Assembly: GCF_030407165.1 (NCBI RefSeq)
Contig: NZ_CP129111.1
Span: forward strand, 1,860,001-1,924,000
Direction: 5' to 3'
From: Fontisubflavum oceani
GTDB lineage: Bacteria; Pseudomonadota; Alphaproteobacteria; Rhodobacterales; Rhodobacteraceae
DNA: 64,000 nucleotides
Under the pieces are notes generated by a model. The model did no database searches. It saw only the letters and a list, made by a program, of their open reading frames with translations, and was not told where the DNA came from. The translations under genes were made by a program, and so were the position numbers. The stretch's first letter is position 1. Each line of letters begins with the position of its first letter. This document shows, piece by piece, positions 51,880 through 60,992 of the stretch.

Positions 51880-53589
51880 TCAGGTTCTCACACCGGCGAA
51901 GCGCGTCTGCCACTCTTCCCGCGCGTCATCTGCAATTTTGGAGAAGAGCACATCGGGGACAGTGAACGCGTGGCCGGCGGGTAAGGCGGCGAGCGCCGAT
52001 GCAGCATCTTCGGGCCAGTCGGCGTCCGCATTCATCGCGGTCAGCATCGTTTTGGCCGCATCGGGGATGAACGGCGCCGAAAGGGTCGCGTAAAACGGGA
52101 TCAGGTTCAGCGCCAGCCGAGTGATCGCGGCGGCACGCTCTGGGTCGGTTTTGAACGCAGTCCAAGGGGCTGCGGATTGCAGATATTCGTTGCCAAGGGT
52201 CCAGATCGCCCGGAGCTCGGCGGCGGCTTTGCGGATGTCGATCGAGTCCATATGGGTTTGATAGGCGGTCAGGCGGCTTTGCAGGTCGGCGATCAACGCC
52301 TCTTCTTGCGGGCCATACGATCCGCCTTCGGGCACGGCCTCACCGAATTTCGAGCGGCAGAATTTGGTGATCCGGCTGACGAAATTGCCCAACACATCGG
52401 CCAGGTCTTTGTTCACATCCTGTTGGAACGCCTCCCAGGTGAACTCACTATCAGAGGTCTCGGGCGCATGGCTCAAAAGCCACCAGCGCCAGTAGTCGGA
52501 GGGCAAAATCTCCAACGCTTGATCCATGAACACGCCGCGCCCCTGCGAGGTGCTGAACTGCCCGCCATCATAGTTCAAGTAATTGAAAGATTTTATATAA
52601 TCGACCAACTTCCACGGCTCGCCCGAGCCAATAATCGTGGCGGGAAAGCTGAGCGTGTGGAACGGCACATTGTCCTTGCCCATGAACTGCACATACCGCA
52701 CATCATCGGCGCCTTTGTCGGTCCGCCACCAGCGTTCCCAATCGCTGCCTTTGCCCGCATCGACCCATTCCGCGCCGCAAGCGATGTATTCGATGGGCGC
52801 GTCGAACCAGACATAGAACACCTTGTCTTCCATGCCGGGCCAGGGCTCCTCGCCGCGCTTCACCGGCACGCCCCAGTCGAGGTCGCGCGTGATGCCGCGG
52901 TCCTGCAACCCGTCGCCATCGTTCAGCCACTTTTTGGCAATCGATGTGGTCAGGATCGGCCAGTCGCTCTTGCTGTCGATCCAGTCGCTCAACTGCCCGC
53001 GAAGCGCGGATTGGCGCAGATACAGGTGCTTGGTCTCGCGCACTTCCAAGTCGGTCGAGCCAGAAATCGCCGAACGCGGCTCGATCAGGTCGGTCGGATC
53101 AAGCTGCTTGGTGCAGTTTTCGCACTGATCGCCTCGGGCTTTGTCATAGCCACAATTGGGGCAGGTGCCTTCGATATAGCGATCCGGCAGGAACCGGCCA
53201 TCGGCGTTGGAATAGACCTGCTTCTCAGACACCTCTTCGATTAGCCCAGCCTCGGCCAAACGGCCTGCGAAATGCTGCGTCAGCTTGTGGTTCTGCGGGC
53301 TGGACGAGCGCCCGAAATGGTCGAAAGACAGACGGAAGCCCTCGGCCAGATGCGCCTGAACCTCCCACATTTCGGCGCAATACTCTGCAACCGGTTTGCC
53401 AGCCTTGGCTGCGGCGAGTTCCGCAGGCGTGCCGTGTTCGTCGGTTGCGCAGAGGAACAGAACCTCTTGGCCCCGCGCGCGCAGGTAACGGGCGTAGAGA
53501 TCGGCGGGCAATTGGCTGCCGATCAGATTGCCCAAATGTTTGATCCCGTTGATGTAAGGGATTGCCGAGGTGATGAGCGTGCGCGCCAT
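51880..53589 (-). CDS. metG: Methionine--tRNA ligase
   Basis: Class I synthetase of 569 residues that charges tRNA-Met. The HIGH-region is PYINGIKHLGNLIGSQLPAD, and the zinc knuckle CPNCGYDKARGDQCENC marks the four-Cys type. YVWFDAPIEYIACGAEWVD lies in the catalytic fold. The KMSKS-loop position reads GGQFSTSQGRGVF: the two lysines of the canonical loop are replaced by Gln and Thr. I recall this variant as common in Rhodobacterales MetRS. There is no C-terminal EMAP/Trbp111 domain. The end faces the FAD oxidase gene 36 bp away. Confidence 0.95.
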   Translation of the reverse strand: MARTLITSAIPYINGIKHLGNLIGSQLPADLYARYLRARGQEVLFLCATDEHGTPAELAAAKAGKPVAEYCAEMWEVQAHLAEGFRLSFDHFGRSSSPQNHKLTQHFAGRLAEAGLIEEVSEKQVYSNADGRFLPDRYIEGTCPNCGYDKARGDQCENCTKQLDPTDLIEPRSAISGSTDLEVRETKHLYLRQSALRGQLSDWIDSKSDWPILTTSIAKKWLNDGDGLQDRGITRDLDWGVPVKRGEEPWPGMEDKVFYVWFDAPIEYIACGAEWVDAGKGSDWERWWRTDKGADDVRYVQFMGKDNVPFHTLSFPATIIGSGEPWKLVDYIKSFNYLNYDGGQFSTSQGRGVFMDQALEILPSDYWRWWLLSHAPETSDSEFTWEAFQQDVNKDLADVLGNFVSRITKFCRSKFGEAVPEGGSYGPQEEALIADLQSRLTAYQTHMDSIDIRKAAAELRAIWTLGNEYLQSAAPWTAFKTDPERAAAITRLALNLIPFYATLSAPFIPDAAKTMLTAMNADADWPEDAASALAALPAGHAFTVPDVLFSKIADDAREEWQTRFAGVRT

Positions 53590-53763
53590 GGGAGGCCCCG
53601 TCTGGTCTGATCCGTCGTTTTGCCTGCTTTAGCCCAACTGCCGGGCGAGGGCCAGCATATCCCCCATCCTCGGTCCTTTCTTCTCCGCCGTGGCTGCGGC
53701 GCGCGACGGTATGAGATTGTCAATTGGCCGGTCGTAGGCTGACAGGCCGGGCTTAATGTAGCG

Positions 53764-54333
53764 CTAGGAGTCTGATCGGCGGATGCGGGCGAGGATGCGC
53801 AGATCGACCTGATCGCCCACCTCGGACGCATAGCCCGTCGCGCCAAAGGCCGCGCGGCTGACCGAGCCGGTCAGAAAGATCGACAGGCGACGACGATCCC
53901 CGGCCTCGGTACCGCGCTGGCGATAGAATTGCGCCATGAGCGTGGTGGGCCGGGTGACGCCCCGGATGGTCATCTCGCCTTCGATCCGCGCGCCGGCGCC
54001 TTCGGGCACGACCCGGGTGGATCGGAAACGGATCGTCGGATGGCGGCGGGCATCCAGCACTTGCGGGCTCTGCAAAGCCTGTGTTGCCAGGAAAAACCCG
54101 GTTCGGGCGGCGTTGACATCGACGGTCACGTCAACTTGCGATCGGGCCGGGCGATCAAGGTCAATCAACAGATCGGCGGCGCTCACCGGCATCGTGCCGT
54201 TATCCGTACTGTCGCCAAACCGATAGGTGAACCCGACATTGGACCGGTCCACCTCCAGCTCATAGCGCACTGGTTGGGCGCTGAGGCCGAGCGGGAGAAG
54301 GCAAAGGGTAAGGGCGAGGATTAGGCGCAGCAT
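53764..54333 (-). CDS. YceI family periplasmic protein
   Basis: A 189-residue lipocalin-like YceI protein. It has signal peptide MLRLILALTLCLLPLGLSAQ, then VRYELEVDRSNVGFTYRFGD (first strand with the conserved SxVxF pattern). Other landmarks are ARTGFFLATQALQSPQVLDA, HPTIRFRSTRV, and IEGEMTIRGVTRPTTL. YceI proteins bind long polyisoprenoids or lipids in the periplasm. The start at 54333 begins the signal peptide; the frame is open further upstream but without meaning. No partner cytochrome b561 gene is adjacent. Confidence 0.88.
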   Translation of the reverse strand: MLRLILALTLCLLPLGLSAQPVRYELEVDRSNVGFTYRFGDSTDNGTMPVSAADLLIDLDRPARSQVDVTVDVNAARTGFFLATQALQSPQVLDARRHPTIRFRSTRVVPEGAGARIEGEMTIRGVTRPTTLMAQFYRQRGTEAGDRRRLSIFLTGSVSRAAFGATGYASEVGDQVDLRILARIRRSDS

Positions 54334-54399
54334 TTGGCACGAACTCCGATAGCGGTTTCGGCAGCTTAGCATGGGTTGCTGCGCAAGACGCGTCACAGC

Positions 54400-55614
54400 T
54401 CAGCGAGGTCGGCGGAAGATACGGCCCACTTGGAACGAGGTGCGCGGAATCCAGACATAAGGGCTGCGCTTGTCGGCGGCGGCGCGCCGGCCCATTCGGT
54501 AGAGGCCGTAAAGGAGCAAGACGACATGGCTTGCGCCGATGAAGACAAAAAGCGCGGGCGGTCCGAAGAGCGTGATCAACGCCGAACTGGCATAAGGCGC
54601 GATGATCGCTCCGAGGGCGAAGAAGAACATCAGCGCTGCTGAGAGTTCGACCCGCTGGCTATCATCGGCCCAGTCATGGGCATGGGCCGCTGAGATCGAA
54701 TAGATCGGAAAGGTGAGGGCACCGAAAAGGAGCGCGCCGCTGAAGATCGCGATGGTGCCGAGCCCTGCAAGGGCGGCGGTGGTGGCGCTGGCGAAAATCG
54801 CGGCAGCGGAGAAGCCGATCAAGACCCAACGGCGATCATACCGGTCGGCCAACCAGCCCGCAGGGATTTGCATCAGTGCGCCGCCGAGCACGAAGGCGGC
54901 CAGGAAAAAGCCGATTTGATCGGGGCGGAGGCCGACCTCTTGGCCATAAAGCGGGCCGACCATCCGGAAGGCCGCGCTGCCGAGACCTGCGACCACCACG
55001 CCGGCCACCGCCAGGGGCGAAAGACGCCAGGCGAGGATGGGCCGGAGCCGCGGGGCGGCGGGGGTTTCAGGCTGCGAGGTGCGCGTCAGCGTCAGCGGGA
55101 GAAGGGCGGCGCAGCAGAGAATGGCGAGGATGTTGTACGAGACATAGGAGGCGGGCGCGAGCACACCAATCAGGAGCTGCGCGCACAGCGATCCGCCGGT
55201 GTCGACCATGCGATAGGTGCCCATGGCGCGGCCACGCGTGGCATTGGTGACCTTGGATTGCAGCCAGGCCTCGATCACCGTGTAACAGCCCGCAACGCAC
55301 ATGCCCGAAGCGATCCGCATGGCGGCCCAGGCATAGGCGTCGATCACCAGCATATGCGCGAGAAGCCCGATGGCGCCGGTCGCGGTAAAGGCGGCAAAGG
55401 CGCGGGAATGGCCGACCGACCCCATCAGGCGCGGCGCCCACCAACAGCCGATAAAAAAGCCCAGGAAATGGGCCGAACCGAGAAGGCCGATTTGGCCATT
55501 TGTGAAGCCAAGCGCGGTGCCGGAGAGAACATCGAGCGGGCCGACGCCGCCGGAGCTGAGTTGGAGAAGGATGACCGAGAGAAAAAGGGCGGTGAAAGAA
55601 AGGATAAGGCGCAT
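54400..55614 (-). CDS. Major facilitator superfamily transporter
   Basis: This 404-residue, 12-helix inner-membrane transporter shows MFS signatures between helices 2 and 3 (ARLMGSVGHSRAFAAFTATG-like PRLMGSVGHSRAF) and 8 and 9 (AGWLADRYDRRWVLIGFSAA). It resembles the YcaD/sugar-drug branch. The C-terminal cytoplasmic tail is basic (SFQVGRIFRRPR). Substrate unknown; no neighbour gives a clue. Divergent from the aldo/keto reductase gene across a 322-bp gap. Confidence 0.85.
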   Translation of the reverse strand: MRLILSFTALFLSVILLQLSSGGVGPLDVLSGTALGFTNGQIGLLGSAHFLGFFIGCWWAPRLMGSVGHSRAFAAFTATGAIGLLAHMLVIDAYAWAAMRIASGMCVAGCYTVIEAWLQSKVTNATRGRAMGTYRMVDTGGSLCAQLLIGVLAPASYVSYNILAILCCAALLPLTLTRTSQPETPAAPRLRPILAWRLSPLAVAGVVVAGLGSAAFRMVGPLYGQEVGLRPDQIGFFLAAFVLGGALMQIPAGWLADRYDRRWVLIGFSAAAIFASATTAALAGLGTIAIFSGALLFGALTFPIYSISAAHAHDWADDSQRVELSAALMFFFALGAIIAPYASSALITLFGPPALFVFIGASHVVLLLYGLYRMGRRAAADKRSPYVWIPRTSFQVGRIFRRPR

Positions 55615-55936
55615 GGGACCGGTCTGTGATTTGGGGGAAGACTGGCATGGGTGTTTTGGCGGGTCTGGCGGGTTTGCGTCTTTCGGGATGTCGCAAACGG
55701 GGCGGCGGGACTGCCCGCCGCGCGCCCCTGCCGGGAGCCCTTAGCGGGCGGTTGGGCGCGCGTGGCGACCGGACGGGCCGGGTCGGGCGGACGGCGTGGG
55801 CTGCAGAATAGGTTACAAAAAGCCGCCAAAGGCGCGTTTTTTGTAACCTATTGCGGCGCTGTCTGGGTTTCGACTTGTCTCTTGCGCTCGCATGGCTACC
55901 TCTGGGGCCGGACAGGCGGAGCGAGGACCGACAGCG
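55615..55936. other. 322-bp divergent intergenic region with a long perfect inverted repeat
   Basis: No gene is supported here. It must hold promoters for the MFS gene (minus) and the aldo/keto reductase gene (plus). The one strong structure is the 15-bp inverted repeat at 55807-55852, listed separately. GAGGA at about 55923 is the ribosome site for the reductase. Confidence 0.6.
55807..55852. repeat. 15-bp perfect inverted repeat with a hairpin-forming centre
   Basis: AATAGGTTACAAAAA (55807-55821) and its exact reverse complement TTTTTGTAACCTATT (55838-55852). The 16-nt spacer contains CGCC-AAA-GGCG. It lies in the divergent gap, 85 nt before the aldo/keto reductase start. It could be an operator, a cruciform site or a two-way terminator-like hairpin (A and T runs on both flanks). 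I do not recognise the motif. Confidence 0.7.
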
Positions 55937-56983
55937 ATGAAGATGATCCCCCTTGGGCAGAGCACGACCCAGATCACCAACTACTGCCTGGGTACGATGA
56001 CCTGGGGCAGTCAGACCCCTGAGGCCGACGCGTTTCGGCAGATGGATATGGCGCTGGAGGCGGGGATCAACATCGTCGATACCGCCGAGATGTATCCGGT
56101 AAATCCAGTCCGGGCGGAAACCGTTGGCGATACCGAAGCGATTCTCGGCTGTTGGATCGCGGCCAATCCGGCACGCCGCGCGGATTTCGTGCTGGCCACG
56201 AAAGTCGCCGGGCGAAATGAGGGCTTTGTGCGCCCCGGTCAGGACATCACCGGCCCGACGTTTTTGGAGGCGTTTGAAGGCTCATTGAAGAGGTTGAACA
56301 CGGACCGGATCGATCTCTACCAAATGCACTGGCCCAATCGGGGCTCCTACCATTTCCGGCAGATCTGGGATTATGATCCGTCGGGGCAAGACAAGGCTGC
56401 GACGCTGGCGCATATGGGCGATGTGCTGGACGCGGCGGAGAGTTTGGTCAAAGCGGGCAAATTGGGGCATCTCGCGCTCTCGAATGACAGCGCATGGGGC
56501 ACAGCGCAGTGGCTGCGCCTGAGCGAAGAACGCGGGTTGCCACGCATTGCGTCGATCCAGAACGAGTATTCCCTGCTTTGCCGGCAGTTTGACAGCGATT
56601 TGGCAGAGCTGGCCGTCAATGAGCATGTCACGCTTTTGGCCTTCTCACCGCTTGCGGCGGGGCTTCTGACCGGCAAATACCAAGGCGGTGCGGTGCCCGA
56701 AGGCTCGCGGATGTCGCTGAACGAGACACTGAGTGGCCGCAAAACCGACCGGGCCGATCAAGCGGTGGCCGCGTATCATGAGATCGCCGACCGCCATGGG
56801 CTTGACCCGATCCACATGGCGCTGGCCTTCACGGTGCAGCGGCCCTTCCCGGTCTGTTCGATCCTCGGGGCAACGACCTCTGACCAACTGGCCTATATTT
56901 TGAGCGGGTTGGAGGTGACGCTATCGGACGAAGTGTTGGCCGAAATCAACACCACGCATCGTGCAATTCCGATGCCCTATTGA
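55937..56983 (+). CDS. Aldo/keto reductase (Tas-like)
   Basis: This 348-residue NADPH-dependent oxidoreductase has a TIM-barrel with the full catalytic tetrad: Asp48 and Tyr53 (DTAEMYP), Lys89 (LATKVAG) and His131 (YQMHWPNRG). It resembles E. coli Tas. NADPH-binding residues lie in LLAFSPLAAGLLTGKYQGGA and SILGATTSDQL near the C-terminus. Start at 55937 (MKMIPLGQS) follows GAGGA; the open frame begins earlier. Physiological substrate unknown. Confidence 0.9.
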   Translation: MKMIPLGQSTTQITNYCLGTMTWGSQTPEADAFRQMDMALEAGINIVDTAEMYPVNPVRAETVGDTEAILGCWIAANPARRADFVLATKVAGRNEGFVRPGQDITGPTFLEAFEGSLKRLNTDRIDLYQMHWPNRGSYHFRQIWDYDPSGQDKAATLAHMGDVLDAAESLVKAGKLGHLALSNDSAWGTAQWLRLSEERGLPRIASIQNEYSLLCRQFDSDLAELAVNEHVTLLAFSPLAAGLLTGKYQGGAVPEGSRMSLNETLSGRKTDRADQAVAAYHEIADRHGLDPIHMALAFTVQRPFPVCSILGATTSDQLAYILSGLEVTLSDEVLAEINTTHRAIPMPY

Positions 56984-57037
56984 GCCGCAGGACCAAGCGC
57001 CGCTACGCTTGCCGAACGTCAGGCCAAGGGGGATCGC

Positions 57038-58175
57038 ATGACGGGTCAGATGGCCGTTTTGGGTGCTGGTAAGACCGGTGTTGGTTGGGCCGCGCGCTTT
57101 GCATTGATGGGGTGGCATGTGCGGGTCTTCGACCCTGCGCCAAAAGCCAAAACGCGTTTGAGCGGGGCGATTCTCGCGGCACGCGCCTGTCTGCCCGCGC
57201 TTTATGACGTGGCTTTGCCACCGGCCGGTGCAATCACCTATCACAACAGCTTGGCCGAGGCTGTAAGTGGCGTCGATTGGGTGCAGGATGGATTGCCCGA
57301 CCGTTTGGCGCTGAAGCGGAAAATGTACCAAGCGGTCCAAGCCAGTTTGGCCGAAAATGCCATCATCGCGGCGCGATCCAAGAGTGCCGATGCGGATGAG
57401 CTGCAGGATTGCGCAACGCGGCCAGAGCAGATCGTGACCGTAGCCGCCGAAGGGCCGATTTGGCTTTCGCCGGTGTGTGGTGTTGCAGGCGGGGCGGAAG
57501 ACGCCGGAGCCGGTGATGACCAAGGCCCGGTCGATCTTGCAAAGCATTGGAATGCGCGTCTTGGTGGCGCCAGACCCGGTGCCACTTCTTACCGGGCTGT
57601 CGCCGGAAACGGCGGTTGCGGTTTTGCGCACCTTAAAGGCGCGGAACGCCGATGGGATTGGGGCGATGCTGGCGGCGCATGAGGTGGCGCTTGCGCCCGC
57701 GATGCCGGATATGAGCGCGCCGCCCGTGACGCTGGACCGGCAGGTGCCGCCGGATTGGGTGGATTATAATGGGCATATGAACGAGACCCACTATCTGACC
57801 GCGTTTTCCAATGCGACGGATCGGTTGTTGCTTTGGGCCGGGATGGATGCGGAGTGCATCGCGGCGGGGCAGAGCGTGTTTTCGGTCGAGACTCATTTAC
57901 GCCATCTGGGCGAGGTCGATATCGGTGATCAGATCACGGTGACCACGCGGGTGTTGGACGGCGGTGGCAAGCGGCTGCACCTTTGGCATGAGATGCGGCG
58001 CGGCGCGGACATGGTGGCCACGGGCGAGCAGATGCTGCTGCATGTGAATCTCGAGACCCGGCGGCCTGCCGCGCCGCCGGAGCGGGTCGGGCTGTTCTTT
58101 GCGGGCGTGGCAGCGGCGCATGCGGCCCTGCCGCCACCTGACGGGTTGGGCCGGGCCGTGGGGCAGCCGCGCTAA
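57038..58175 (+). CDS. Shortened carnitine 3-dehydrogenase-like/thioesterase fusion (frameshift in the assembly)
   Basis: The N-terminal ~160 residues form a 3-hydroxyacyl-CoA-dehydrogenase-type Rossmann domain (MAVLGAGKTGVGWAARFALM, then GWHVRVFDPAP). The C-terminal ~150 residues are a hot-dog thioesterase (VPPDWVDYNGHMNETHYLTA, then FSVETHLRHLGEVDIGDQIT). This is the domain order of carnitine 3-dehydrogenase with fused betainyl-CoA thioesterase. Here, however, the helical C-terminal dehydrogenase domain of roughly 100-130 residues is missing. The usual STSG and HPFNP active-site segments are replaced by ARSKSAD and AEGPIWL. The frame also breaks in the GGGG run at 57491-57494, where removing one G joins VAGG to KTPEPVMTKARSILQSIGM; the span is 3n+1 nt. 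Dehydrogenase activity is doubtful, thioesterase plausible. Confidence 0.75.
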
Positions 58176-59038
58176 TCGTCGATCCGGTTGCGGAGCGCGC
58201 TGAGGATCTTGGGGATCTGCCGGGCAGAGGCCAGGCTTTCGCGGATCAACCAGTCGAAATGCTGACTCACCCCCTGCACCCGGTCGCGATCCCGGAAGGC
58301 CACATAATGCCGGCCCATATAGATCACCGCCATTTTCGGGCCAAAGACGGTGATCGGGGCGGAAAACACCCGGTGGGCATCGAAAATAAACAGCCGGAGC
58401 GTCGGGTAAAGCTGGTCATAGACGTCGATGATCCAGTCGATCTGTTCGCGGCGCAGCTCCGCGCTGAGCCCGGTGTAATAGCCCTGACCGAGGGCGAAAC
58501 ACTCCAGCTCATGGATCGGCAGCGCGATCTCGTAATCGCTTCGACTGCTCCGCATCCAATCGAGCCGTGCCTCGGCGGCGCCAATCGCCTGATCCGGGCG
58601 GCGGTTCATCGTGGGGGCATATTCCCACCGCATCACGCCATGGGTTTTGAGCATATCGGGCAGGGTCGCGGGCACATGGCGGATTTTGAACCCGGCGGCC
58701 TCTTCATGCCAGGCGAAGATTTGGTCATCGATGGCGCTGGCCCGGCCGGTTTCGGTCACCGACAGGCTGGTGGCGAGGATATCGCCGGCCAATTCGGGCC
58801 GGTCCGTGAGGCCCAAAAGCCAGTCGGATGACACGCCAAGCGCCTGGGCTGTGGCAGCCACGACCTGGCCGCCAGGCATCCGCGCATCATCGGCCATCAG
58901 AAGCTGTGTCACGGTTGAGCGATCCACGGCAATGGCGCGGGCGAGCCCGGCGCGGGACAGGCCCGAACTCATCAGAGCCGCAGTCAGCCGCTCTCGGAAC
59001 AGAGCGGCACGGTGGCGTTTGTCGAGTATCTCCACCAT
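58172..59038 (-). CDS. XRE-family transcriptional regulator with a C-terminal sensor-like domain
   Basis: This 288-residue regulator has an N-terminal lambda-repressor-type helix-turn-helix (about residues 18-75: SGLSRAGLARAIAVDRSTVT, then QLLMADDARMPGGQVVAATA and QALGVSSDWLLGLTD). The remaining 200 residues form an unnamed domain rich in aromatic residues (LPIHELECFALGQGYYTGLS, LRLFIFDAHRVFSAPITVFG), possibly an effector- or cofactor-binding domain. Its stop overlaps that of the convergent dehydrogenase/thioesterase gene by 4 bp. Divergent from the desaturase gene, which is a likely target by position only. Confidence 0.8.
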   Translation of the reverse strand: MVEILDKRHRAALFRERLTAALMSSGLSRAGLARAIAVDRSTVTQLLMADDARMPGGQVVAATAQALGVSSDWLLGLTDRPELAGDILATSLSVTETGRASAIDDQIFAWHEEAAGFKIRHVPATLPDMLKTHGVMRWEYAPTMNRRPDQAIGAAEARLDWMRSSRSDYEIALPIHELECFALGQGYYTGLSAELRREQIDWIIDVYDQLYPTLRLFIFDAHRVFSAPITVFGPKMAVIYMGRHYVAFRDRDRVQGVSQHFDWLIRESLASARQIPKILSALRNRIDD

Positions 59039-59162
59039 CGTTGAATATTATCACCATCGTTGGATTTACGCTGAGAAAACCCGGACTGCCGCAAAAACGC
59101 AAGCCCTGTTAGGCAGATAAGGCACGGCTGGGGACGCTGTGCTCAACAACATGAGGTGGTGA

Positions 59163-60044
59163 ATGCGCGTCGAATGGCCGACCGTTTCTTTGATTGTGCT
59201 GACATATCTGAGCTGGATTTTGGCGCTGTTCTGGCTGCCGATGATCTGGTTGCCGCTCGCGATTGCAGTGGCGGCGTTCACCATCGCGCTGCAGTCGTCC
59301 TTGCAGCATGAGGTCACCCATGGGCATCCGTTCCCGAACCGGCGGTTGAGCGAGGTGGTGGTGTTTCCGTCGTTGAACCTCTGCATTCCGTTCATCCGGT
59401 TCCGCGATATGCATCTGGATCATCACCTCGATAGCAACCTCACCGACCCTTATGACGACCCCGAAACCAACTATTTGGACCCGGCTGTCTGGGACCGGCT
59501 GCCTTGGGTCGTGCGGGCGGTGCTCGCGGCCAATAACACCCTGATCGGGCGGCTTGTTTTGGGGCCGATTGTGTCGCAAGCGGCGTTTATGGCGGGCGAT
59601 TGGCGGCTGATCCGGGGCGGGGATCGGGGTACTCTCATGGCGTGGGTCTGGCACCTCGTGACGATTGTGTCTGTTGTCGCTTTGGTGGTTCTGTCGCCGC
59701 TGCCGGTCTGGGCCTATCTGTTGGCGGCCTATATCGGGGTTGCGGTTCTGAAAATCCGAACCTTCTTAGAGCACCGCGCGCATGAGCGGGCCAGCGGGCG
59801 GACGGTGATCATTGAAGATCGCGGTTTGCTGGCGTTTTTGTTCCTTAACAACAATTTCCACGTGGTCCATCACATGCATCCGCGCCTGCCCTGGTATCGG
59901 ATACCAACCACATATTTCGCCAATAAAGACAGTTATTTGCAGCGCAATGACGGCTATCTCTACCGGTCCTATGGCGAGATTTTCCGGCGCCATCTGTTCC
60001 GCGCCAAAGACCCGGTGCCACATCCGCTTTGGCCGCGAAACTGA
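59163..60044 (+). CDS. Fatty acid desaturase family membrane protein
   Basis: A 293-residue integral membrane di-iron enzyme with the three histidine boxes HEVTHGHP (about residues 43-50), HLDHHLD (about 83-89) and HVVHHMHP (about 237-244). Four hydrophobic helices lie between them. The family includes acyl-lipid desaturases and beta-carotene ketolase/hydroxylase-like enzymes; no carotenoid genes are nearby. It starts 124 bp from the divergent XRE regulator gene and is followed 35 bp later by a DMT transporter. Confidence 0.86.
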   Translation: MRVEWPTVSLIVLTYLSWILALFWLPMIWLPLAIAVAAFTIALQSSLQHEVTHGHPFPNRRLSEVVVFPSLNLCIPFIRFRDMHLDHHLDSNLTDPYDDPETNYLDPAVWDRLPWVVRAVLAANNTLIGRLVLGPIVSQAAFMAGDWRLIRGGDRGTLMAWVWHLVTIVSVVALVVLSPLPVWAYLLAAYIGVAVLKIRTFLEHRAHERASGRTVIIEDRGLLAFLFLNNNFHVVHHMHPRLPWYRIPTTYFANKDSYLQRNDGYLYRSYGEIFRRHLFRAKDPVPHPLWPRN

Positions 60045-60079
60045 CTTGTAAACCAGGGCGTTAGGCGCGAAGAGGGGGC

Positions 60080-60991
60080 ATGCCCCTTTGGATCCCCGTC
60101 ACCATCTTTGCCGCGTTTATGCAGAATCTGCGGTTTCTGTTGCAGCGGCATTTGAAGGTGACGACGCTGTCGACCGGCGGCGCTACCTGGGCGCGGTTCC
60201 TCTATTCCGCGCCACTGGTGGCCGTGATCGTCGGGGTTTACGCGACTGTCTCTGAGCAGGCGCTGCCCCTGCCGGATGGGCGGTTCTGGGCCTTCGTGGT
60301 CTCGGGCGGGATGGCGCAGATGCTGGCGACGATGTGTGTCGTGGCCCTTTTCGCCCATCGGAATTTCGCCGTGGGGATCACCCTGAAAAAGACCGAGGTG
60401 ATCCTGACGGCGTTGATCGGCTTGGTGGTTCTGGGGGAGGCGGTGTCGCCGCCTATTGTCGCGGCCATCGCCGTGGGGTTCATTGGCGTCCTGCTTCTCT
60501 CGGACCCGCCGAAAACCGATGTCGTCCTGTCCTGGCGCGCGCGGGTGTTCAACGTGGCCTCGGGCTATGGTCTGGCCTCGGGCGTGCTCTTCGGCATCTC
60601 GGCGGTGGGCTATCGCGGCGCGTCCCTGTCGCTGCCCGATGGCGATGTGTTCCTGCGCGCGGCCTTCACGCTTGCCGCGGCAACGGCGGTGCAAACGGTG
60701 ACGCTCGGGGCTTGGCTGGCCTGGCGCGAGCGGGGAGAGATTGCCAAAGTGCTGGCCTCTTGGCGGGTGTCAGGGCTGGTCGGGCTGACCTCAATGCTGG
60801 GTTCGCTCGGCTGGTTCACCGCCTTCACCCTGCAAACGGCGGCATATGTGAAAGCCCTGGGCCAGATCGAGCTGGTCTTCACCTTCCTCTTCTCCGTCTT
60901 TTGGTTGCGCGAACGATCATCGAGCAAAGAGATCGGCGGCATTGTGTTGATCGTGGCCTCGATCGGTTTGATCTTTCTGGGGAGCTTCTGA
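60080..60991 (+). CDS. DMT superfamily (EamA-type) transporter
   Basis: This 303-residue membrane protein has about ten predicted helices in two EamA-like halves (first half VSGGMAQMLATMCVVALFAH, second half LTSMLGSLGWFTAFTLQTAA with GQIELVFTFLFSVFWLRERS near the end). Members export metabolites or take up small organic solutes; the cargo is unknown. It sits 35 bp after the desaturase gene and one base before the AEC carrier gene, so the three are likely one operon. Confidence 0.86.
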   Translation: MPLWIPVTIFAAFMQNLRFLLQRHLKVTTLSTGGATWARFLYSAPLVAVIVGVYATVSEQALPLPDGRFWAFVVSGGMAQMLATMCVVALFAHRNFAVGITLKKTEVILTALIGLVVLGEAVSPPIVAAIAVGFIGVLLLSDPPKTDVVLSWRARVFNVASGYGLASGVLFGISAVGYRGASLSLPDGDVFLRAAFTLAAATAVQTVTLGAWLAWRERGEIAKVLASWRVSGLVGLTSMLGSLGWFTAFTLQTAAYVKALGQIELVFTFLFSVFWLRERSSSKEIGGIVLIVASIGLIFLGSF

Positions 60992-60992
60992 G

